This document shows, piece after piece, positions 8,539-15,406 of a stretch of 32,697 nt of DNA. Below the pieces are notes generated by a model. The model worked only from the letters and a program-made list of their open reading frames with translations, was not told where the DNA came from and searched no databases. This DNA is from an uncultured Clostridia bacterium (GTDB lineage: Bacteria; Bacillota; Clostridia; Christensenellales; UBA1242), in contig CAKVGH010000010.1 of assembly GCA_934747255.1 (NCBI GenBank), forward strand, positions 1 to 32,697. Reading direction: 5' to 3'. The position numbers were made by a program, and so were the translations under genes. Every line of letters begins with the position of its first letter. The stretch's first letter is position 1.

Positions 8539-10107
8539 TTAAGTTGTGCTACTTGTTGCAACTTTTTTTCTTTTGTTTGCTCGTGCGACTCGTACATTTT
8601 TTAATTTGATAAATAGGGAAGATATGTTGATAACTCCAAAGATAACACATAGTAGTAAGAACATAAGTAAACCTATTCCAGCACTAATGCAAACGCTAAA
8701 AAATGGTGAGAAAACATATTTTAGTACTCCAAATAGCCATTTTGAAATAAGGCTTGCAGGTATGCAAAACACTGTCATCAATGTTAGCGGTTTTAATAGT
8801 AGGCCACCAACATTTGTTTTTTTGTTTATTAAATAACAGTTTAGAATAGTTGTTACAAGCATACAACCGCCCATACCATAAGCCAAACTTGCTATGCCAA
8901 CATATTTTGGCATAAACCAAATACAAGCAACTAGAACGATAGAACCAATAACTTGATGAATAAAACCCTTTGTTTCCAAACCCAAAACATTCAAAATGCT
9001 GTGTGTAATTCCACAAAGTCCAATCGGTACAATAGACCAGCAAGATATTTTTAGAAGGTAACCGCTTGTTGAGTTGTTAAATAGTAGCAAGCCAATTTGT
9101 TCGCCCAAACCAAAGTACATTGGCAAAAAGCAAAAGCAAATAAATAGTGATAATGTTATGGCAGTTGCGGTTTGGTCGTTAAATTCTTTTTTGTTTTTTG
9201 CTTCTAAACTTTGCGATAATTCTGGTATGAGAGCAGTGGCGTAAGAGCCTATAATTGAGTTAGGGAGCATTAAAAGTGGCATTGTCATACCAAGAGCCAC
9301 ACCAAACAAACTCATTGCCTGTTCGGTTGTAAAACCCGCCGATATAAGTCTCAATGGCAAGATAATCGAGATTAGTGGCTGGGCAAGACTCATAATAACT
9401 CTCACACAAGTAATGGCGCTTGATGTTTTGAATACTTGCTTAAACTCCTGTTTTGGACTTGATAATTTTCCGCCGTGCTTAAAATAGAAGAATATGGAAA
9501 TTCCCATACTTACAAAACAAGATAGACTATTGCAAATACAAGCGTAGTAGCCTGCTTTTTCGCTTGGGGAAGTGAACGAGAAGAACACAAGAAAGAGTAT
9601 TAAACGAATGCTTTGCTCTCCAACTTCGCTTATGCAGTTATCAAGATGTCTTTTTCGACCCCATAATGCGCCCCTAAATGATGCATAAATGCTTCCCGCA
9701 AGAACGGCTGGCAATAGAAGTAAAAGCATATTAGCACTTATATTTCCGCACAAAGACGCTATCAAATTGTGACAAACTAGACAAATAATAGATAGAATAA
9801 TGGAAACTGCAATTTCTATTATGAGTGATGAAGTTACCGCAGAACTTTCGGCTCTAAAATTTTTGTTTACACACGCTTTGGCGGAGTAGTGCGAAATTGT
9901 TACAGGTATGCCACTGCCAATAATGGTACACAAAACGCCGTAAAAAGACAGTGCTACTTGATAATACCCCAGCACTTCTGCACCCAGTTCTCTAGATAAA
10001 ACTATTCTTAAAAAGAACCCAATGATTTTTAATATTGCAGAAAAGCCAAGAATCATAGCCACTGCTTTGAATAAGTTTTTAATAAAAAATTCTCCTTTTT
10101 TGTACAA
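8539..10107 (-). CDS. SpoVB-like MOP-superfamily flippase (polysaccharide/lipid-linked precursor exporter)
   Basis: This is a polytopic membrane protein of about 514-522 residues with 13-14 hydrophobic segments. The N-terminal pattern (LKIIGFFLRIVLSRELGAEVLGYYQ) is typical of the SpoVB/MurJ/Wzx branch of the MOP superfamily. The length is close to that of SpoVB. Members flip lipid-linked wall or polysaccharide precursors, and SpoVB acts in spore cortex formation, which would fit the other sporulation genes nearby. The coordinates run to the outermost conventional start, a TTG at 10107 with no ribosome binding site. The only good site (AAAAAAGGAGAA) lies inside codons 3-6 of that frame, eight bases before an in-frame ATT at 10083. 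Starting there gives a family-typical N-terminus, so AUU initiation is plausible. The other candidates are GTG 10062 and ATG 10056. Confidence 0.88.
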   Translation of the reverse strand: MYKKGEFFIKNLFKAVAMILGFSAILKIIGFFLRIVLSRELGAEVLGYYQVALSFYGVLCTIIGSGIPVTISHYSAKACVNKNFRAESSAVTSSLIIEIAVSIILSIICLVCHNLIASLCGNISANMLLLLLPAVLAGSIYASFRGALWGRKRHLDNCISEVGEQSIRLILFLVFFSFTSPSEKAGYYACICNSLSCFVSMGISIFFYFKHGGKLSSPKQEFKQVFKTSSAITCVRVIMSLAQPLISIILPLRLISAGFTTEQAMSLFGVALGMTMPLLMLPNSIIGSYATALIPELSQSLEAKNKKEFNDQTATAITLSLFICFCFLPMYFGLGEQIGLLLFNNSTSGYLLKISCWSIVPIGLCGITHSILNVLGLETKGFIHQVIGSIVLVACIWFMPKYVGIASLAYGMGGCMLVTTILNCYLINKKTNVGGLLLKPLTLMTVFCIPASLISKWLFGVLKYVFSPFFSVCISAGIGLLMFLLLCVIFGVINISSLFIKLKNVRVARANKRKKVATSSTT

Positions 10108-10183
10108 ACTATTCTATTAGCAAAAGTCAAAATTTATTATTAAAAATGCTTATTTAGAATACATTATATTTAGGAGAGAAAAT

Positions 10184-10477
10184 ATGCAAAATTTTGATTA
10201 TATAGTTTATAGAGTGCAGAGCAGGGAAACGCTAGACCATATTGCAAAAAAATTGAATGTTCCAAAGGACTATATTAAAAAATATAACAATTTTTACGAG
10301 AGCAGTTTGGACGAAGGCGATATGCTTTATCTTCCGCACAAGATTTCAAAAATGCACATTGTTGCACCTATGGAAACATTAGATAGTATCGCAAAAAAAT
10401 ATGGTATAACCAAGAAAGAGATACTTTCAAAAAATAATATTGTAGAACTTTTTGTTGGCGAAAAACTATTTTTATAG
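10184..10477 (+). CDS. Small protein with two LysM domains, no signal peptide
   Basis: The 97-residue protein is almost entirely two LysM units. The first (residues about 5-50) begins YRVQSRETLDHIAKK and ends DMLYLP. The second (about 57-97) begins HIVAPMETLDSIAKKYGI and ends GEKLFL. LysM domains bind GlcNAc-containing glycans such as peptidoglycan. The ATG has a strong ribosome binding site (AGGAGAG). There is no signal peptide, which is unusual for a wall-binding protein. LysM proteins of the spore coat and cortex (SafA and SpoVID types) also lack one, because they assemble from the mother-cell cytoplasm. The gene is divergent from the SpoVB-like gene with a short shared upstream region, supporting a sporulation role by inference. 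I could not place a clear promoter. Confidence 0.85.
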   Translation: MQNFDYIVYRVQSRETLDHIAKKLNVPKDYIKKYNNFYESSLDEGDMLYLPHKISKMHIVAPMETLDSIAKKYGITKKEILSKNNIVELFVGEKLFL

Positions 10478-10780
10478 GCAAATTACATTGCAGGTAAACT
10501 TATTCATAACAAAATTGCTTTTCAAAAAAGATTTTCAAATTTACCATTTAGTTTTATTACAAAAACACTGCGGAATTAAAAATTATAAATAATTTTTTGA
10601 AAATATTTGGTGTAATTTATCTTGCCTTATTGCTAGCATTAGCTTTTTAATATTATTCTATTTTTCTAAAATTGTTTAAGTAATTACTTAAAGGCTTTAC
10701 GGTAATATGTTTTTGTTAGAGTTATTTTTATGAGCTCTATTTCTATTAAAAAAGGGTTGATGAGATTATTTGTATACATA
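10478..10780. other. Intergenic region with an 18-bp perfect palindrome
   Basis: No gene is seen. At 10675-10692 there is a perfect palindrome, TTTAAGTAATTACTTAAA, which could be a protein-binding site. The rest is AT-rich without a plausible coding frame or a clear promoter. Confidence 0.4.
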
Positions 10781-10812
10781 AAAAAGTAGTGAAAATTCAC
10801 TACCTTTTTATT
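10781..10812 (-). terminator. Terminator of the 1094-residue surface protein gene
   Basis: GTAGTGAA (10786-10793) pairs with TTCACTAC (10796-10803). On the minus strand this is followed by six T. It lies just after the stop at 10820. The other strand also has a T run, so it may work both ways. Confidence 0.8.
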
Positions 10813-10819
10813 AACAAAT

Positions 10820-13800
10820 TTACTTATTATCACTTTCAAAATCGCTAGAAGATTTGTTCTTTTTTGCGAGTCTAAGTTCTCTGCGTTTCATCTTAACTTG
10901 TCTTCTGTATTCCTTGTACAATCTAATGAGTCTTTGTTCTTCTTGGTAAATAATTTCAATTTCTGCTTCGATGGCAGCAAATCTTGTCTGTAATTCGGTT
11001 TGTCTTTGTTTGTATTTAGCAAGTTTTTCATCATTAAATAAGCGTTTTTGTTCAAGTTTGTAAGCCTTTGCTTCTTGAATAGCCTTTTGTTTGTCGTTGC
11101 TTTGAGCAATTCTTTCTTTTGCTTGTCTTTCAATTTCTTGTTTGTGTTTTTTCTGTTCTTTTCTAAATTCTGCTCTTGCGTCAACAATTTCAAATTTAAC
11201 ATCTTCAAGTTGTTGTTTTAATTTTGCAAGTTTTTCTTGTTGTCTTCTAATTGCTTCTCTGTGTTCAAAATCTTTTTCTAGACTTAATTCTCTTGCGTAT
11301 TGACCTTTCTTAACCTTAACTGGTTTTGGATGTTTTTTGATATATCTTCTAATACCAACTGCCACAACTGCAACTATTAAAGCGATAGCGGTGATTAGGG
11401 TAGGGATAATTAACCAGTTGAAATCTATTCCGTCATTGTTACTGTCGTTGTTGTTATCATCATCAATTTTTGTTGAACCAACAGCCATAATGTTGTCTGG
11501 TGCATCTTTTTCTTCCAAAACTTTGATTGAGTCGTAGTAACTATCACTTTCGATTGTTTCAATATTCATACTAGAAAAGAATACTGTTCCGCTTGTATAA
11601 GCATTTTCTCCGCCAAGAGATAGTAATACTTGAACTTCTGCGTCATCGGTAGCGTTTACATAGAATGTGTATTCTTTCCACTCGTTGTTGGTGTTAATAC
11701 CACTAAATGTTTTGTTGATATTTGTAAGTGATACTGTTGCACCGAATGGGAAGTATTCATTTTTTGTAGTTGTTTCAACTTTATTTTCGTCTTGTTGAGT
11801 TAAATTGTTTGTTTTAATCCAAATAGATATTTTGTAGAAACTATTTGCTTTTAATGTAAACTTTTGATTTGAAGTGTAGTAGTAATAGCAATCTTCTATT
11901 GAATGAATAAGAAGAACATTGCCGTCTTTGTCTTTTGGTAAAAGTGGATTTTCAATGCCTGCTAGTTTACCAGTAAATGCGTCAGCATTTGTTGTGCTAA
12001 CTATACCACTAATAATGCTAGATGTAGCAGTATTTGACTTGTTTGTTGGTGTAAATGAATTTGATGAGTAAATTCCATCAATGTTCTTGTCTGGTGTGTT
12101 AGTAAAGTTGTCAACTTTTAAGTCAACTCTGTATTCGTTTTCTTTTAACTCTGCGTTGTAAGTAGAAAGAGAAGTCTCTTTAATAATTACATCGTCAAAG
12201 AAAGCATAACCAGACCCTGGGTTTTTAGAACCTAAACTTAATTCAATATTGCAGTTGTAACTATTTTCGCCAGTACGAATTACAATGCTGTAAGTTGTCC
12301 ATTCGTCATTTGATTCAATGTACATAAGTTCCTTAATGGTCATATCGCTAGAATATAGTTTTACGCCTGCGGTTGCACCATTAGTGAGCATTTGAGTTTG
12401 AACCTTAAATGTCAATTTATAATATTTGTTTGCGGCCAATGTAAAACTACTGCTTGTGTAAGATTGAGTGTTTTTACCATTGTTGCCAATCATTAAAATA
12501 TTGTTGTTATTTGTGTATTTGTTGCCAGAAGTTGGATTGTTAATTCTAGCAATCATAGATGTGTCTTTTGTGTTGATAATACCACTTAAAATTTCGTTAT
12601 CAAACACCTTTTTGTTTGTCCAATCTTTTGGAGCATAAGGGAAGTTTCCTGCTTCAACTTCCATATTTGCATAGTCAAATTTGCCGTTTGATATTGTTAG
12701 AGTAGATGAGCCAGCAAAATTTGCTTCCTTTGTGTTTGAAAGTGTTATTCCGTTAGAGTAGTTGCTGGAATTGATTTGATAAACTACAAAGTTATCAACC
12801 ATAACAGAGCCCACTGCTTCTTCGTCATAACCAAGCCAGATTTCTGCACAAATTTGAGTATCTTCAAAACTTCTGCCTTGAACATAAAATGAATATTCTA
12901 CCCAGTCATTGTTTAGTTTGTCAGTAGCACTGCTACTTAATTCAATTTCAAATTCCTTTGTTATAAATGTTGGGTATAGGCCGTTGTATGGGTCTTTTTC
13001 AACCAATCTAACGGTTGCTTTGCTACTTGAAACATTTGCTTTTGCATAGAATGAAATTTTGTACATTCCAAATTGTTTGATTGTAATGTAACTTGATTTT
13101 AGTCCAATTTGTGATGCTTGCTTGTTGTTGATTAAAACCGCTTGATTGTTATCGGCAAAGTTTGCGCCCACTGGTCTTGTGTCTAGTTTATATTTTTCGT
13201 TGTAATTGTTGTCGTTAAAGTTTACAGCGCCAATGTAGTTGTTTGGATTGTTCTTGTTAATGCCATCTTTTGTAATAACTTCCCAACCAACTAATGTGTT
13301 TTGTTCAAAATCGCTATTAGTAAATTGTTCGCCAAACACACTTGTGTTCATATTACAAAGAGCAAAGTTATCATTTGATTGATTAGCCTTTACCATTGTA
13401 GAGAAAGTATTTTGACTTAATTTGTAAATATTAACATCGTCAAAAAATACTGCGCCAAAACTCTTTGTGCCGTTTTTGCTACCAAGCCATAATTCAATAT
13501 TAGCAGAAACATCGTTGATTTTGTCTGTTTCAACAAGGAATGTGTATTCAGCCCAGTTTCCGTCAGTGTAGACAGATAAAACACTCTTTACCAAAATGTC
13601 GTTGCCTGATAGATTTGCACTACCAACTGCGATAAAGTCGTCAGTGTTTTCGGTTAATGCTCTAAATGTAATCATATAGTAACTATTTTTTGAAAGCGTA
13701 AATGCAGGACTTTTGTAGCCCATATTGATATTGCTGTCTTGACCATTTATCATCAAGATTTGTTCATCACCAACTTTCATGCCTTTGTATGGATATGGCT

Positions 13801-14104
13801 TAAAGGATAGTTTGTAACTGTCCTTCATATTTTTTTCAAATATTTGTTCGTTGATAGAAATAATACCGCTAACTGCAGTTGCACTACTATTTATAGTTGT
13901 CCAACCAGTAGCAGATATAACGCTACCACTAACTTTGCTATCATTAAAGTTTGAGTTGGTAATGCTGATTGGTTCCTTTTCTACTGCTAGCAAAGTAGAA
14001 TTTTGCACAAAAAAACTACCAATAAAACTAAGGCTAGAAATAACCATCATTATTGCTAGTAAGATTGCACAGAAAGAAAATTTAGTTTTAATTGTCTTGT
14101 TCAT
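10820..14104 (-). CDS. Membrane-anchored protein with four CBM-like ectodomains and a cytoplasmic coiled coil
   Basis: This is a 1094-residue protein. A signal or anchor segment (about residues 9-35) is followed by four diverged modules of about 190 residues each (roughly 45-230, 255-445, 460-655 and 665-860). Each module begins near an ITN(S/G)xFD-type strand and ends with W.EY(T/S)F.V, then LWLGS or LSLGS, then (F)FDDV.I. This is the pattern of galactose-binding-fold carbohydrate-binding modules (CBM_4_9-like). A low-complexity Asp/Asn linker precedes a transmembrane helix (about 893-915). About 175 strongly charged, Lys/Glu/Gln-rich residues then form a predicted cytoplasmic coiled coil. 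There are no catalytic motifs. The ribosome binding site (AAAGGTGA) fits the ATG, and the promoter is at 14139-14167. The architecture could link glycan binding outside to an intracellular partner; this is inference. Confidence 0.85.
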   Translation of the reverse strand: MNKTIKTKFSFCAILLAIMMVISSLSFIGSFFVQNSTLLAVEKEPISITNSNFNDSKVSGSVISATGWTTINSSATAVSGIISINEQIFEKNMKDSYKLSFKPYPYKGMKVGDEQILMINGQDSNINMGYKSPAFTLSKNSYYMITFRALTENTDDFIAVGSANLSGNDILVKSVLSVYTDGNWAEYTFLVETDKINDVSANIELWLGSKNGTKSFGAVFFDDVNIYKLSQNTFSTMVKANQSNDNFALCNMNTSVFGEQFTNSDFEQNTLVGWEVITKDGINKNNPNNYIGAVNFNDNNYNEKYKLDTRPVGANFADNNQAVLINNKQASQIGLKSSYITIKQFGMYKISFYAKANVSSSKATVRLVEKDPYNGLYPTFITKEFEIELSSSATDKLNNDWVEYSFYVQGRSFEDTQICAEIWLGYDEEAVGSVMVDNFVVYQINSSNYSNGITLSNTKEANFAGSSTLTISNGKFDYANMEVEAGNFPYAPKDWTNKKVFDNEILSGIINTKDTSMIARINNPTSGNKYTNNNNILMIGNNGKNTQSYTSSSFTLAANKYYKLTFKVQTQMLTNGATAGVKLYSSDMTIKELMYIESNDEWTTYSIVIRTGENSYNCNIELSLGSKNPGSGYAFFDDVIIKETSLSTYNAELKENEYRVDLKVDNFTNTPDKNIDGIYSSNSFTPTNKSNTATSSIISGIVSTTNADAFTGKLAGIENPLLPKDKDGNVLLIHSIEDCYYYYTSNQKFTLKANSFYKISIWIKTNNLTQQDENKVETTTKNEYFPFGATVSLTNINKTFSGINTNNEWKEYTFYVNATDDAEVQVLLSLGGENAYTSGTVFFSSMNIETIESDSYYDSIKVLEEKDAPDNIMAVGSTKIDDDNNNDSNNDGIDFNWLIIPTLITAIALIVAVVAVGIRRYIKKHPKPVKVKKGQYARELSLEKDFEHREAIRRQQEKLAKLKQQLEDVKFEIVDARAEFRKEQKKHKQEIERQAKERIAQSNDKQKAIQEAKAYKLEQKRLFNDEKLAKYKQRQTELQTRFAAIEAEIEIIYQEEQRLIRLYKEYRRQVKMKRRELRLAKKNKSSSDFESDNK

Positions 14105-14138
14105 ACTTTCACCTTTATAATATTTTTAATAACACTTA

Positions 14139-14167
14139 ATTATATACAATAATGACTAAAATTCCAA
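14139..14167 (-). promoter_or_regulatory. Sigma-A promoter of the 1094-residue protein gene
   Basis: On the minus strand, TTGGAA (14167-14162), a 17-base spacer and a perfect TATAAT (14144-14139) lie 35 bases before the ATG. Confidence 0.75.
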
Positions 14168-14171
14168 ATAC

Positions 14172-14186
14172 TTAAACATTGTTTAA
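14172..14186. promoter_or_regulatory. Possible operator dyad
   Basis: TTAAACA-T-TGTTTAA is a perfect 7+7 dyad. It starts five bases upstream of the -35 of the minus-strand surface-protein promoter and lies in the gap to the plus-strand TSUP genes. Its position suits a regulator binding site, but no regulator gene is adjacent. Confidence 0.35.
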
Positions 14187-14244
14187 TAAAAATTATCTAA
14201 AAATTATATCTATAAATTTCAAAAAAAAGTCAATACTATGTTTT

Positions 14245-14613
14245 ATGGAATTGAGTGAGAAAAAAATTATTACCATAGGACTAATAGGTGGACTATTTGT
14301 TGGCTTCTTTAATGGTTTTTTTGGCGGTGGAGGCGGTATGATAGTCGTTCCGCTACTGACATTCCTTTTGGGGCTAGAAGAAAAAAAGGCTCACGCAACC
14401 GCAATTTTTATAATTTTGCCACTTTGCATAATAAGTTCTGTTATTTACATTCAAAACGGCAGTATGGACTGGTTAAAACTGCTATATAGTGGCATTGGAT
14501 TTATAATAGGTGGAATTTTTGGGGCATTGCTTTTGAAAAAACTAAACAACAAGGTTTTGAGAATAATTTTTTCTGTAATAATGGTGGCATCTGGCATAAA
14601 ATTATTGTTTTGA
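14245..14613 (+). CDS. TSUP (TauE/SafE-type) permease, N-terminal half-size subunit
   Basis: The protein has about 122 residues and four hydrophobic segments. The glycine-rich motif of the family follows the first helix (GFFNGFFGGGGGMIVVPLL), then KKAHATAIFIILPLC and a helix with GGIFGALLL. Normal TSUP proteins have about 250 residues made of two such halves; this gene encodes one half, and the next gene the other. The family moves sulfite, sulfonates or other organic anions across the membrane. I chose the ATG at 14245 because it starts just before the first helix. The frame is open back to a TTG at 14179, but that stretch has no ribosome binding site and reads like non-coding AT-rich DNA. 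The ATG at 14245 also lacks a clear site. Confidence 0.82.
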   Translation: MELSEKKIITIGLIGGLFVGFFNGFFGGGGGMIVVPLLTFLLGLEEKKAHATAIFIILPLCIISSVIYIQNGSMDWLKLLYSGIGFIIGGIFGALLLKKLNNKVLRIIFSVIMVASGIKLLF

Positions 14614-14641
14614 TTTTTAGTCTCATTAAAAGGGGTTATAT

Positions 14642-15046
14642 ATGGACATATTAGCACTAATTCTTATAGGAGTTGTTGGCGGAGTACTTGGCGGAATGGG
14701 TATGGGTGGCGGTACATTATTGATACCACTTCTCACAATATTTTTAGGTATATCGCAAAACATAGCACAAGGTATAAATTTACTTGCTTTTTTGCCTATG
14801 AGTTTGGTTGCGCTTTTTATTCACTTCAAAAACAGAATGGTAGATGTAAAAAGCGGGTGGCCAGTCATAATGTCTGGCATTTTAAGTGCGGTTGGTGGGG
14901 CATATTTGGCAAATTTGTTAAACCCCAAAGACCTTAAAGTTTACTTTGCAATATTTTTGATAGTGCTGGGTGTTTTTCAATTTGTTTCTCTATTTATTTT
15001 CAAAAAGAATTTTACAAAGAAAAACGCAGATGAAAAAAATAACTAA
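14642..15046 (+). CDS. TSUP (TauE/SafE-type) permease, second half-size subunit
   Basis: This 134-residue protein has four hydrophobic segments and the same glycine-rich family motif after the first helix (GGVLGGMGMGGGTLLIPLL), then AQGINLLAFLPMS and SAVGGAYLANLL. It starts 28 bases after the first TSUP gene with a good ribosome binding site (AAAGGGG). The two probably form one transporter as a heterodimer equal to a full-length TSUP protein. The short Lys/Asn-rich C-terminal tail is cytoplasmic. Substrate cannot be told from the sequence. A terminator follows at 15061-15092. Confidence 0.87.
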   Translation: MDILALILIGVVGGVLGGMGMGGGTLLIPLLTIFLGISQNIAQGINLLAFLPMSLVALFIHFKNRMVDVKSGWPVIMSGILSAVGGAYLANLLNPKDLKVYFAIFLIVLGVFQFVSLFIFKKNFTKKNADEKNN

Positions 15047-15060
15047 ATTTTTTTAATAAT

Positions 15061-15092
15061 GGCGACTAATTGAAAAAAACGGTCGCTTTTTA
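15061..15092 (+). terminator. Terminator of the TSUP pair
   Basis: GCGAC (15062-15066) pairs with GTCGC (15082-15086) around an A-rich loop, followed by a T-rich run. It lies 15 bases after the second TSUP stop. Confidence 0.65.
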
Positions 15093-15154
15093 TTTTACTT
15101 TTTTTACTAAATTTGTTAATAATATAGTGCATAGATTGTGCGAAGGAGTTTTTT

Positions 15155-15325
15155 ATGGATAAAATAAAGGAATTACTCGGTGGATATAATTGCGGTGGCT
15201 GTGGCTACGATAATTGTGCAGAATGTGCAAAGGCTATCAAAGCAGGCGAAGCACCAGCAGATATTTGTCCAATGATTGACGAAGAAAATGTTGAAAAAAT
15301 ACAAGCATTATTAGAAGAAAAATAG
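15155..15325 (+). CDS. Free-standing 56-residue 4Fe-4S protein (RnfB-type Fe-S domain)
   Basis: This short frame starts at ATG 15155 with a strong ribosome binding site (AAGGAG, seven bases upstream) and ends in TAG. Residues 12-25 read NCGGCGYDNCAECA, and a further cysteine lies in DICPM (Cys13, 16, 21, 24 and 38). The spacing CX2CX4C...C with GEAPAD before the last Cys matches the Fe-S domain found at the N-terminus of RnfB and related electron-transfer proteins (PF04060-like). Here it stands alone, with only a short Glu/Lys helix after it. It follows the TSUP pair by about 110 bases, beyond a terminator, so it is probably transcribed separately. A role as a small electron carrier is inferred. 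Confidence 0.85.
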   Translation: MDKIKELLGGYNCGGCGYDNCAECAKAIKAGEAPADICPMIDEENVEKIQALLEEK

Positions 15326-15346
15326 TATATTTTTTTTCAAAAACTA

Positions 15347-15375
15347 TGTACAAACCCAAAATTGTATGATATAAT
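15347..15375 (+). promoter_or_regulatory. Extended -10 promoter of the Ppx-like gene
   Basis: TGTACA (15347-15352), 17 bases, then TATAAT (15370-15375) preceded by TG in the extended -10 position. It lies about 30 bases before the start codon. Confidence 0.7.
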
Positions 15376-15406
15376 CAAATGAAATAAATAAAAAGAGGAA
15401 ATTGTT

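Noticed and set aside
14179..14244. TTG-started extension of the first TSUP gene
   Set aside because: No ribosome binding site and no family-like sequence; it overlaps an operator-like dyad.
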